A stretch of DNA of 64,000 bases from Wocania_A sp965224845 (lineage in GTDB: Bacteria; Bacteroidota; Bacteroidia; Flavobacteriales; Flavobacteriaceae): positions 62,001 to 126,000 of the forward strand of contig CBDDAJ010000024.1 of NCBI GenBank assembly GCA_965224845.1, given 5' to 3'. Positions within the stretch are counted from its first letter, which is position 1. Each line of letters opens with the position of its first letter. Shown here piece by piece: positions 1-8,333 of the stretch. The position numbers and the translations under genes are program-made. The notes below the pieces were generated by a model, which saw only the letters and a program-made list of their open reading frames with translations, made no database searches and was not told where the DNA came from.

Positions 1-399
1 AAAAGGCTTTTTCCTTTTCGATTCAGTTTCGGATAAAAACCCAACTTGAAAATACGTAACAGCTTTTTCACTTTGTAGATGAATTAGAGTTTCAATAAAA
101 TTTGAGTGATAGATCATATCAATATCTCCAACAAAAAAAGAAGATGTTGTGCATGGTTTTAAAACAACATTTATTGCTCTAGATTTACACCATAATTGTT
201 GTTGTGTTTTGCATTGCATTAGCTTTACAAAACTATATCTCGAAACCAATGCTGATAATTTGTTTTTATAAGCTTCAACACTTCCATAATCAACTAACAC
301 AACTTTAAACTTGGTATTTGTTTGATTTTGAAAACTATCTAAACAGTTTTCCACTATTTGCAAATCTCTATTTCGATATGTAAGTACAATAGTTATCAA
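1..399 (-). CDS. Family 2-like glycosyltransferase, 3' end cut by window edge
   Basis: The first 133 codons of a GT-A fold glycosyltransferase lie on the minus strand and run off the window. It starts with MITIVLTYRNRD, a typical GT2 N-terminus (beta1 followed by the nucleotide-binding turn); VDYGS at about residues 36-40 fits the second strand and GDIDM at about 91-95 is the DxD-type metal/nucleotide-sugar motif. No ATG is available: the codon directly after the stop of the upstream gene (TAA at 402-400) is TTG at 399-397, which gives exactly the family N-terminus, so a TTG start coupled to the upstream stop is the best reading. It should add a sugar to the repeat unit made by this operon; the donor and acceptor cannot be read from sequence. 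Confidence 0.85.
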   Translation of the reverse strand, partial: MITIVLTYRNRDLQIVENCLDSFQNQTNTKFKVVLVDYGSVEAYKNKLSALVSRYSFVKLMQCKTQQQLWCKSRAINVVLKPCTTSSFFVGDIDMIYHSNFIETLIHLQSEKAVTYFQVGFLSETESKRKKPF

Positions 400-1428
400 T
401 TACGATAAGTAGTTTTTAATTTGTTCTGCATTCAATCCTTTCTTTCTAAATATCCACTCTTTAAAGCGCTTTATTGTAAACAGTTTTTTAAATATTTTTT
501 CTGATATGAAATAATCTATTTCATTTGATTTTAAAACTTTTAAGTCTTTAAAATCTTGATACACTTTAGACTGGGTACTTAAATTAACATAAACTTCCTC
601 CATCCAAGGCTCTAAGGTGTTTCCCATATGATATGCATAATTATCATTTGTAGATAATCTAAAACCTCCCATCTTTAAAACAGGTTCGTCATTATACTTA
701 AATTCACTATCGCCACCCAGAACATAGATACTGTTCTTGCTAGGTAATTTATTAAAAACTTCGCGCTTATATGTGCCCACAAAATGTGAAGCGCCAACAA
801 CTGCAACCGTATTGTTTTTTCCTTTTAGAGTTGCAATAACATCTTTATATTTAGTATCTAACCACGGCCAACCAATACTATTAGCAAAACGCGTCATGGC
901 TTTTGGATTTTTTACGGAAGTAAACTTTAATTTATTCGAAAATAAATAACGTATCCATATATTACTTGTTAATCTTAAATGCGTACGGAATACTGGAACT
1001 GGGCAAACCATTCCTGCCTTTGGAAATGCTTTAAAAACATTTAATACTTCATTTTCCCAATTGTTTAAAAATAGAACATCGGAATCAGTGATTGTTATTA
1101 AACGCTCGGTTGCTGTTTTTAGCGCTTTTAGCATACAGTTTATTTTACCAATATTATCCCTTTCCAAAATCAGTTCATCAATATGCTTTGCTTTATATAA
1201 CTTGATTAGTTTTGCATGGACGCTAGGTGAGCTTCCGCCACTTATAACCGAGACCTTTATTGGTGAAATTGCGGTTTTAAGAATGGAAAACAAACACATT
1301 TCAAAAACTTCAAAAGACTCTTTATAATAACCTGTTTCGTCTGGAATATATAAAGGCATTATAACTCTGTGCGAACAAGGCTTGATATCTACTAGTTTGT
1401 CTTTTGATATGTTTTCACCTTTTCTCAT
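400..1428 (-). CDS. Glycosyltransferase (GT-A fold)
   Basis: A 342-residue cytoplasmic glycosyltransferase without signal peptide or membrane spans. ITITDSDVLF at about 111-120 carries the DSD metal-binding motif, preceded by an NIGK/N(C)ML segment typical of GT-A enzymes; GGDSEF at about 239-244 could hold the catalytic acid of an inverting enzyme. The start codon overlaps the stop of the pyruvyltransferase by four bases (1425-1428, ATGA), so translation is probably coupled. Its place in an ABC-exporter polysaccharide operon says it builds or extends the exported glycan. The sugar specificity is unknown. The long C-terminal basic tail (about 300-342) may help it sit at the membrane (inference). 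Confidence 0.85.
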   Translation of the reverse strand: MRKGENISKDKLVDIKPCSHRVIMPLYIPDETGYYKESFEVFEMCLFSILKTAISPIKVSVISGGSSPSVHAKLIKLYKAKHIDELILERDNIGKINCMLKALKTATERLITITDSDVLFLNNWENEVLNVFKAFPKAGMVCPVPVFRTHLRLTSNIWIRYLFSNKLKFTSVKNPKAMTRFANSIGWPWLDTKYKDVIATLKGKNNTVAVVGASHFVGTYKREVFNKLPSKNSIYVLGGDSEFKYNDEPVLKMGGFRLSTNDNYAYHMGNTLEPWMEEVYVNLSTQSKVYQDFKDLKVLKSNEIDYFISEKIFKKLFTIKRFKEWIFRKKGLNAEQIKNYLS

Positions 1429-2237
1429 GTTGCAAAAGGGCAGTTTTTAAGAAGTTCTTTTTTTCTTAATTCTAAGATACTTTCATCTAGTAGTAAAACG
1501 GATTTATTTTTTTCTAGTTTTTGCTTTAGCAAATTGAAGTTCAAGTTTTTGGGCTCAATAAAATCTTCACCTTTAAATTCAATATTCATAGACTCAAAAT
1601 AATCATAAAATTTAATATTATCTCCAGAAAGTTTATTTGAAAACTTTATCCAAAGCGAAGGGATCCTATACGATTGTGACACTATTACACCATGCAAAGA
1701 TGATGAAATAATTTGCTTACATTCTAAAATTTCATCTGTAGTTTTTTCTATATCTGTAGTAAGCAAATTAATTACTTTTACGCGCTTGTCGTCTTTTAAA
1801 GCTTCATTTACAGCTTGATAATCTACATAGTGTGGAATAAGTCCTATTTCAAAAGTTTTTTCAATTTCCTTTTTGTAATACTCAGGCAATAAAATTGCTG
1901 GATCACCATAAACTTCAGGGCAAGAAAAACCCATATCTAAAATTCGTTTTCTGGTTTGCGGGCCTCTAACTGCAGTAAATTTTGCATCTCTTATTTTATC
2001 ATCTTTTTTAATGATACCACTTCCCCAAACAATTGATCTTTTTGTTGCTGAAGAAATTATACTCCCTATGGTTATATAATGCTTAAAAAAATATTTGTGC
2101 AAACCTTTTGCTGGATGCTTAATTGCAATAACTTTTTGTTTGGATATTTTTTCAACAAGAAATTGTGATAGCAAATCTCCATAATTTTCATCGCCACTTG
2201 CTCGCTTTTCATGCCACCAATACAGTCTAATTGCCAT
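1425..2237 (-). CDS. Polysaccharide pyruvyl transferase family protein
   Basis: A 270-residue protein of the polysaccharide pyruvyltransferase family, which transfers pyruvate from phosphoenolpyruvate to a sugar to form a ketal. Family marks are the N-terminal glycine-rich GDENYGD segment (about 15-21), WGSG (71-74), RGP (91-93), GDPAILLP (111-118) and the C-terminal SSSLHGVIVSQ motif (178-188), which is the most diagnostic part. It overlaps the upstream acetyltransferase gene by 11 bases and the downstream glycosyltransferase by four. A pyruvate ketal would add negative charge to the exported glycan. Some members of the family have other roles, so the exact reaction is inferred. Confidence 0.88.
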   Translation of the reverse strand: MAIRLYWWHEKRASGDENYGDLLSQFLVEKISKQKVIAIKHPAKGLHKYFFKHYITIGSIISSATKRSIVWGSGIIKKDDKIRDAKFTAVRGPQTRKRILDMGFSCPEVYGDPAILLPEYYKKEIEKTFEIGLIPHYVDYQAVNEALKDDKRVKVINLLTTDIEKTTDEILECKQIISSSLHGVIVSQSYRIPSLWIKFSNKLSGDNIKFYDYFESMNIEFKGEDFIEPKNLNFNLLKQKLEKNKSVLLLDESILELRKKELLKNCPFAT

Positions 2238-2814
2238 TGTGATTATTTAAATTTTTAAAGAAAAATGCCTCGTTTTCTTTTATTTTAGCCGAATCCCAGG
2301 TCCACCATTCAGATTTTAACAACTCATCAATAATATTTTCATCAAACCTTTTTCTTATTTCTTTTGCCGGATTACCAGCTACTACGGTATATGGTGCGAT
2401 ATTTTTAGTTACTATGCTTCCTGCGCCAATAACTGCTCCATGACCAATTGTAATATTTGGCAGAATTATTACACTATCTCCAATCCAAACATCACTTCCT
2501 ATAGTAATTGAAAAATCTGGCTTTACTTTTCTAAATGGCGATTTGTTAAAATGCTTTTTATAAAAAGAATATTGCATAGAAGCAAAACTAGTTTCATGAT
2601 TATTAAGTACCAATTTTACATCTTTGCCAATAGCGCAATACGATCCCATTTTCACCTTACTACCTCCGCCACGAATAATAAAATTTCCATTATGATATGA
2701 ATTAGCACCTACAACTATTCTGTCTTTTGATGTTATCAAAACTGGTGTTCTCTCTACCAACAAAGCTTTTAATCGCCTTATAACAAAGTTTTTAAAGTTT
2801 AGTTTAATTCCCAT
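2227..2814 (-). CDS. CatB-like hexapeptide-repeat O-acetyltransferase
   Basis: A 195-residue left-handed beta-helix acyltransferase. Isoleucine-rich hexapeptide repeats run from about 30 to 165 (for example IGSDVWIGDSVIILPNITIG and IGAGSIVTKNIAPY), followed by VVAGNPAKEIRKRF, the usual end of the CatB/xenobiotic acetyltransferase group that binds acetyl-CoA. A histidine in the NNHETSF segment (about 72-78) is at the position of the catalytic base in this group. The start overlaps the 3' end of the ABC ATPase gene by 16 bases. It most likely O-acetylates a sugar of the exported polysaccharide or its precursor rather than an antibiotic. Confidence 0.88.
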   Translation of the reverse strand: MGIKLNFKNFVIRRLKALLVERTPVLITSKDRIVVGANSYHNGNFIIRGGGSKVKMGSYCAIGKDVKLVLNNHETSFASMQYSFYKKHFNKSPFRKVKPDFSITIGSDVWIGDSVIILPNITIGHGAVIGAGSIVTKNIAPYTVVAGNPAKEIRKRFDENIIDELLKSEWWTWDSAKIKENEAFFFKNLNNHNGN

Positions 2815-4073
2815 AAAGCATTTGAATAAGTTATCAACCTTCCTTTAGGAATTCTTCCTGTTTTATATACATCATTCTCTACAACGGTAAAAGAAATACA
2901 TTGTTCTAGTATTTCAATTGTATTATCACTTGCAGCTAAAGCAATTGTTAAAAAATAGTTGTTTGGCATTAATTTTAAACCATTTATTGATGCCATAAAA
3001 GCAAAATCATCATTAGCTGAAAACATTTCATCTGTCATTTCATTTGAACGTAATGCGCAAATTTTAATACCGCTTGCCGAAGTAATAATAACACTCGCCT
3101 TAATTTTGTTTAGCTTAGCTTTATTATTTACGTTTATTTTTACTTTAATTGGTTCGTCCATTAAAAAATTGCTAGCTCTAGTATTATCTTTCTTTAGCGT
3201 TTCAACACTAATTATTTGTGTTTGTTTATCTTTCTTTTCAAAAGAAATTATACCATTATTTTCGTTACTAAAAGCACTTTCATTTAAGTAATAATCTACA
3301 GCCTCTTCAGAACTTCCTCTAAAAACCACCTTACCGTGTTCCAAAACAATAGCAAGATTACATAAGCTTTTTACAGCCGCCATATTATGACTTACAAATA
3401 ATACTGTTCTGCCATCACTTTGGCTAATACTTTGCATTTTACCTATGGCTTTTTTTTGAAATTCTGCATCACCAACGGCTAAAACCTCATCAATTACCAA
3501 AATTTCTGGTTCTAAATGTGCTGCAACTGCAAAAGCCAATCTAACAGTCATACCAGAAGAATATCTTTTTACCGGTGTATCAATATACCTTTCGCAGCCA
3601 GAAAAATCTATTATTTCATCAATCTTTGATGTAATCTCTTTTTTAGTCATTCCTAGAATAGCTCCATTTAAATAAATGTTTTCTCTACCTGTCATTTCCG
3701 GATGAAATCCTGTACCAACTTCTAACAAAGAAGCAATACGTCCTTTGGTTTTTATTTCTCCTGTTGTTGGTCCGGTAACTTTAGATAATATTTTTAATAA
3801 TGTAGATTTTCCTGCGCCATTTTTTCCTATAATACCTAAAACATCTCCTTTTTTTACTTCAAAGTTAATGTCTTGTAACGCCCAAACGTATTGAGATGCT
3901 CCCTTTGTTCTTCTGTCGTTAGCTTCGCCTACTTTTAAATAAGGATCTTCTTTACCTCGCCATTTACTCCACCACCTGTTTAAATCATGACTAATTGTAC
4001 CTGTACCAATTAGCCCTAAACGATATTGTTTAGAAACATTTTTTGCTTTTAATATAACTTCATTTGCCATCAT
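2799..4073 (-). CDS. Polysaccharide ABC exporter, ATP-binding protein with Wzt C-terminal domain
   Basis: The 424-residue ATPase subunit of a lipid-linked polysaccharide exporter. Walker A GKNGAGKST is at about 83-91, the ABC signature YSSGM at 171-175 and Walker B ILVIDE at 191-196; the H-loop histidine follows in VSHNM. Residues from about 255 to the end form an extra beta-rich domain like the Wzt carbohydrate-binding C-terminus, which in O-antigen exporters recognises the finished, capped chain. The gene starts with two Met codons overlapping the stop of the permease gene (ATGA at 4070-4073). Together with the permease it should flip the finished glycan across the inner membrane. Confidence 0.93.
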   Translation of the reverse strand: MMANEVILKAKNVSKQYRLGLIGTGTISHDLNRWWSKWRGKEDPYLKVGEANDRRTKGASQYVWALQDINFEVKKGDVLGIIGKNGAGKSTLLKILSKVTGPTTGEIKTKGRIASLLEVGTGFHPEMTGRENIYLNGAILGMTKKEITSKIDEIIDFSGCERYIDTPVKRYSSGMTVRLAFAVAAHLEPEILVIDEVLAVGDAEFQKKAIGKMQSISQSDGRTVLFVSHNMAAVKSLCNLAIVLEHGKVVFRGSSEEAVDYYLNESAFSNENNGIISFEKKDKQTQIISVETLKKDNTRASNFLMDEPIKVKINVNNKAKLNKIKASVIITSASGIKICALRSNEMTDEMFSANDDFAFMASINGLKLMPNNYFLTIALAASDNTIEILEQCISFTVVENDVYKTGRIPKGRLITYSNALWELN

Positions 4074-4963
4074 ACGGTATCAATAAAGCTTTTTTCTGTT
4101 TTGTTAAAAATAACTAAGCCTATTAAAAAAACAAGAACACTTATACTTATTGCATAAATAATTTTATATAAAGAAAAACTCCCAACTCCAAGTGTTATAT
4201 TTCTAAAAGCTTCAACAACCGTAGTAATTGGATTGTATTCTATTAAACTTCCAGCAATTTTAGGTATACTACCATCTTCTACTTTTTGTTTAATTAAATC
4301 TAATGGATACATAACTGCCGAGCCATACATTAATAATTGAATACCAAAAGTTACTAAAAACGATAAGTCTCTATATTTTGTAGTCATTGAAGAAATTATC
4401 ATTCCAAAACCAAGCCCTAAAATGCCCATAATAAATATTAAAAGAGGCAATAAAATTATTGTTGAACTTATTTTTAGGTTGAAAGCTTGATTTGTGAAAA
4501 ACACAAAATAGATATAGAAAATAGCAAAAACTAAAAGCTGAATACCTAGTTTAATTAAATTAGATATAACTACCGATAATGGCATTATAACCCTTGGGAA
4601 ATATACTTTTCCAAATATATTTTGATTTTTTTTAAACGTATCGCTAGTACCAGATAAACAATCTTTAAAATAGTTCCAAGCTGTGATTCCTGCCAAATTG
4701 AATAAAAATGAAGGCACTCCATTACCTGTTGAAATATCTGCTATATTATTAAAGATTAAAGTAAAAATTATTGATGTGAATAGTGGTTGAATAAAATACC
4801 AGAGCGGACCTAAAATTGTTTGTTTATATAAGGTAACTACATCGCGCTTAACAAATAGAAAAAGTAAGTCTTTGTATCTCCAAATTTCTTTAAAATTGAA
4901 ATTTATCAATTTCGTATTTGGAGATATGGTATATAACCAATCTTCTTTTATTGTTTTATTCAA
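4070..4963 (-). CDS. Polysaccharide ABC exporter, permease (Wzm-like)
   Basis: A 297-residue ABC-2 type permease. Hydrophobicity suggests six membrane helices, after an N-terminal cytoplasmic stretch with the gate-helix motif KDLLFLFVKRDVVTLYKQTILGP typical of Wzm/KpsM proteins (written here in part; it covers about residues 31-53). It pairs with the adjacent ATPase, whose start codon overlaps its stop. The 13-base gap to the upstream tyrosine-kinase gene indicates one transcript. Role by family: forms the membrane channel for undecaprenyl-linked polysaccharide export. Confidence 0.92.
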   Translation of the reverse strand: MNKTIKEDWLYTISPNTKLINFNFKEIWRYKDLLFLFVKRDVVTLYKQTILGPLWYFIQPLFTSIIFTLIFNNIADISTGNGVPSFLFNLAGITAWNYFKDCLSGTSDTFKKNQNIFGKVYFPRVIMPLSVVISNLIKLGIQLLVFAIFYIYFVFFTNQAFNLKISSTIILLPLLIFIMGILGLGFGMIISSMTTKYRDLSFLVTFGIQLLMYGSAVMYPLDLIKQKVEDGSIPKIAGSLIEYNPITTVVEAFRNITLGVGSFSLYKIIYAISISVLVFLIGLVIFNKTEKSFIDTV

Positions 4964-4976
4964 TTCTATATGTTAT

Positions 4977-7430
4977 TTAAATAATCTTAAAAAAAGATTT
5001 TATTCTTGATAACAAACCTGGTTTTCTAGTTTCGTTTTCGTGATAACCATTTCCATAATCACCATAGCCATAGCCGTAACCGTAACCATAGCCATAACCA
5101 TATTTGTTTTTCAGATTATAATAATTATACAGGAAACTTATATTTCTTATTTCACCTTTTTTATACTTATCATTAATAAGACTTAACATTGGTTTTTTAG
5201 TATAATCTTGTCGAACAACATATAATGATGCATCGGCATATTCTAATAGCTCTAAAGCATCGGCTACTAAACCAATTGGTGGTGAATCTAAAACTATATA
5301 GTCATAAGTCTTTTTTAGTTTGGCTATAAAATCATTCATAATCTCACCAATCAATAACTCGGAAGGGTTTGGAGGAATTGGACCCGAAGTTATAACAGAC
5401 AAGTTATCAATTTTTGTAGCTTGGGTGACTTCAGATAACGTTTTTTGACCAATTAAGTAATTTACAGCACCAATATCATTTTTTATATCAAAATCTCCAA
5501 AAATTTTAGGCTTTCTTAAATCTAAACCCACCAAAACTGTTTTCTTACCACTAAGGGCAAATACTGTAGCTATATTTATTGAACAAAATGTTTTTCCCTC
5601 TCCACTAACTGAAGAGGTTACTAAAACCGTTTTTGATCCAGCTATATCACGTTTTTTATAAATGTATTGCAAACTTGAACGAATGGCTCTAAATGACTCA
5701 GCTACTGCTGATTTAGGCTTTGTAAAAACGGCTAAATTATTATCGGAATTGTTTTTCCCTACAACACCTAATAGAGGAATATTTGAAATGGTTTGCATAG
5801 TTTCCGGGCTATGCAATTTAGTATCAAATAAGACCATTAAAAATGCCAGGAGTAATGGTGGAAACAGCCCTCCGAAAAGAGCGAATATATATCTGGAATT
5901 TAAATTTAAATCTATAGGTTTTGCTCCAGTGTCTTTTGCAGGGTCAATAACTAAAATGTCTGAAACACTGGCAGATTTAATTATTTCGGCTTCACTGCGT
6001 TTTGCTAAAAACACATTATAAGTTTGTTCACTTAACGAGTACTGACGTTGTATCGTTATAAGTTTCTGCTGATCTATTGGTAGCTTTCTTATCTTAGAAT
6101 CTGCAATTGCTATTTTAGAGTTTACCGATTGTAATTCTCTTCGCAAACCAGCTGTGGCTGAACTTATATTTTCTATCAATACCGTTTTAAGGCCTTCAAT
6201 TTCTCGATTTAAATCATCAAAAATTGTAGCTTCACTTCTTACTGAATACTCTAATTTAGATTTTTCAACAGATAATGAATTAATTTTTCCAATATTGGCA
6301 AGTATATTACCATCATCAATACCTGCTATTGATGGTGCCGGTACTTCGGTAAATTTATTACTGGTCTCTAAATAGGTTTTTAAACTTGCATAGTAAGCAA
6401 GTTTTCTATTTATCCCATCTTTTTCAAACTCTAATGTTGTTAATTTACTATTAATACTTGCGCTTTCCTCATCTAAATTAAAAATCTTATTTTTCTGCCT
6501 GTAGTCATTTAAAGAATCTGCATTAATGCTTAAATTTTGCTTAACCCGATCTAACTGCTCGTCAATAAAATTAATTGTATTAGTTACAAATTGGTTTTTC
6601 CTGTTTAGTTGATCTTCACTTAAAACCCGTACAGTCTCATTTAAATAGTCTACTATCTTCCCTTTATTAAAATCGGTGACACTTAGGTTTATTATTGAAG
6701 AGTTTTTTCCATTACTAATATTAAACTTGCCTTTATAATTAGCAACTACAATGTTAAAATCATTAAATTGAAAAAAATATGCTTCATCCTGATTCCATTT
6801 TTTATTATCTGCAACATTAATAATACAGTTTAAAAAAGGTAATGTTATGGGCTCTCCAAATGCAAATTGCTTCTTAAATTCACCAACAACAACATCCATA
6901 TTGATTTTAGATTTGTCACTAAAATTTTGTGCCACTATGGTCTCAGAATCAAAAGTATATTCAATTTCAAAGTTTTTATCATCAATAAAAGTTACTTTAA
7001 CTGGCGTATTTAAAAGCTGATATGTATTTGGTATGGAGGTAATTTTAAAAGGAGCTTCTTTATAAATATCATCTTTTCTAAACCTTGATTGCTTTAAATA
7101 ACTTATGTAAAACTTTAAATTGTCAACTACCTTTTCATGATTAGAACGAGATTGCAGGCTGGTAATCATGGTCTGCACTTTGTTAGAAACACCTCCCCAA
7201 TTAAAAACTAAATTTGTGTTTGATGTAAATAGTGGGTTTTTATCATCTTCTATAGATATCTGAGTAGATAACCGATAAGATTGCTGCTTTCTTATATTTT
7301 GCTGATAAACTATTATAAGGCCTATAACAAGGCAGATTATAAACAATTTCCAATAATTTAAGGCCTTAAATAAAAAGGATTTAATATCAAATTTTGATTG
7401 AGATTCTATTACATCAAATTCATCATTCAT
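4977..7430 (-). CDS. Wzc-like polysaccharide co-polymerase / tyrosine autokinase
   Basis: An 817-residue bacterial tyrosine kinase of the Wzc type. A Wzz-like chain-length domain lies between two membrane segments (about 34-48 and 510-530) with a long periplasmic coiled coil between. The cytoplasmic kinase has Walker A SSVSGEGKT (about 604-612), a Walker A' segment VLVGLDLRKP and Walker B YIVLDSPP (about 709-716). The canonical first Asp of the A' motif is Gly here, so only the later Asp remains. The C-terminus has seven Tyr-Gly pairs followed by DYGNGY (about 777-797), the expected autophosphorylated tyrosine cluster, encoded by a hexanucleotide array. It lies seven bases after the Wza-like gene. 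Phosphorylation cycles of such kinases control polymer length and export. Confidence 0.92.
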   Translation of the reverse strand: MNDEFDVIESQSKFDIKSFLFKALNYWKLFIICLVIGLIIVYQQNIRKQQSYRLSTQISIEDDKNPLFTSNTNLVFNWGGVSNKVQTMITSLQSRSNHEKVVDNLKFYISYLKQSRFRKDDIYKEAPFKITSIPNTYQLLNTPVKVTFIDDKNFEIEYTFDSETIVAQNFSDKSKINMDVVVGEFKKQFAFGEPITLPFLNCIINVADNKKWNQDEAYFFQFNDFNIVVANYKGKFNISNGKNSSIINLSVTDFNKGKIVDYLNETVRVLSEDQLNRKNQFVTNTINFIDEQLDRVKQNLSINADSLNDYRQKNKIFNLDEESASINSKLTTLEFEKDGINRKLAYYASLKTYLETSNKFTEVPAPSIAGIDDGNILANIGKINSLSVEKSKLEYSVRSEATIFDDLNREIEGLKTVLIENISSATAGLRRELQSVNSKIAIADSKIRKLPIDQQKLITIQRQYSLSEQTYNVFLAKRSEAEIIKSASVSDILVIDPAKDTGAKPIDLNLNSRYIFALFGGLFPPLLLAFLMVLFDTKLHSPETMQTISNIPLLGVVGKNNSDNNLAVFTKPKSAVAESFRAIRSSLQYIYKKRDIAGSKTVLVTSSVSGEGKTFCSINIATVFALSGKKTVLVGLDLRKPKIFGDFDIKNDIGAVNYLIGQKTLSEVTQATKIDNLSVITSGPIPPNPSELLIGEIMNDFIAKLKKTYDYIVLDSPPIGLVADALELLEYADASLYVVRQDYTKKPMLSLINDKYKKGEIRNISFLYNYYNLKNKYGYGYGYGYGYGYGDYGNGYHENETRKPGLLSRIKSFFKII
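5061..5102 (-). repeat. Seven-copy hexanucleotide array encoding (Tyr-Gly)7
   Basis: On the minus strand seven consecutive six-base units of the form TAY-GGY encode seven Tyr-Gly pairs in the tail of the tyrosine kinase. The units differ only at third codon positions. Because the unit is six bases, gain or loss of a copy keeps the reading frame and would change the number of tyrosines available for phosphorylation. Confidence 0.9.
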
Positions 7431-7437
7431 AAGTAAA

Positions 7438-8229
7438 CTAAAGATTTTTTACCAAAAAGTAGGTAGAGACAACTACTGAAAATATAGATGCTATAGTAGT
7501 TAATGTTTGGGTTGCCGTCTCACCTGCACCTAAAGCTTTTCGTTTTAATGGTTTTACTAAAATAATATCATTTGGTTGAATATAATAATATGGCGATTGC
7601 ATAGCCGCAATATCAGTTAAATCTATATGATGTATTTTTTGCCCATCCGGGTATTGTCGTATAATCAAAACATCTGTCCTATCTCCTGTTGGCGTTATAT
7701 CTCCAGAATTAGCTAATGCTTCGATAATATTTACACGATCTTGATATAATGTTAAAACGCCTGTACTACCTACTTCACCAGTTACCGTATAGCGTAAACC
7801 AGCCAACTTAACTGTAACAAAAATTTGAGCAGTTTCTTTAAAATATTGGTTTAACAGTTCTTTTTTTACTTTGGCTTCAATCTCTTTAATAGTCAAACCT
7901 AAGACACTAATCTCTCCTAGAATAGGAAACTTAATATTCCCATGTAAATCTATAGTAAAACCACTAAAATATAAAGATTCCGGACCTATCGAACCACTTT
8001 CATTGCTTACAGGATTAAATATATTTGTTAACTCTTCATCAAGAGCTTTTACATTAATACTTAAAATATCATTAGCCTGTACTCTATATGGCTTAGACTG
8101 CTCTTTTATTATTGAAGAGTCGTTTACAACCGTGCCTTTATCTTGTAAATAAACCAAATCTTTATTAGTAATACAAGAAGATAAAAGAAAGCTAAATATA
8201 ACAATAACATATAAGATTGGTTGCTTCAT
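7438..8229 (-). CDS. Polysaccharide export lipoprotein (Wza-like, SLBB domains)
   Basis: A 263-residue export protein. The N-terminus is a lipoprotein signal ending in LLSSC (Cys at about 19). The polysaccharide export domain begins at YRVQANDILSINV (about 48-60), followed by a SLBB-type domain around YTVTGEVGSTG and IIEALANSGDITPTGDRTDV. The C-terminus ends in a hydrophobic helix (about 240-260), which fits the membrane-spanning C-terminal helix of Wza-type proteins. As first gene of the minus-strand operon it should form the outer-membrane exit for the polymer. Divergent from the ABC-F gene; a TATATTTG -7 box lies upstream at 8251-8258. Confidence 0.92.
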   Translation of the reverse strand: MKQPILYVIVIFSFLLSSCITNKDLVYLQDKGTVVNDSSIIKEQSKPYRVQANDILSINVKALDEELTNIFNPVSNESGSIGPESLYFSGFTIDLHGNIKFPILGEISVLGLTIKEIEAKVKKELLNQYFKETAQIFVTVKLAGLRYTVTGEVGSTGVLTLYQDRVNIIEALANSGDITPTGDRTDVLIIRQYPDGQKIHHIDLTDIAAMQSPYYYIQPNDIILVKPLKRKALGAGETATQTLTTIASIFSVVVSTYFLVKNL

Positions 8230-8250
8230 TATTGGAGTTTATGTTTATCA

Positions 8251-8276
8251 CAAATATAAGTTTTCGTCTTGAACAA
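8251..8276 (-). promoter_or_regulatory. Candidate promoter of the polysaccharide operon
   Basis: On the minus strand TATATTTG (8251-8258) fits the Bacteroidota -7 consensus TAnnTTTG and ends 21 bases before the wza-like ATG. A TTG lies upstream at 8274-8276, but the 15-base gap is shorter than the usual 17-21, so the -33 assignment is weak. Confidence 0.45.
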
Positions 8277-8333
8277 TAAAACTTATAACGGCTTTTTTGG
8301 TTTTTTATCCGTTATTTGCAGAAAAAATATCCG

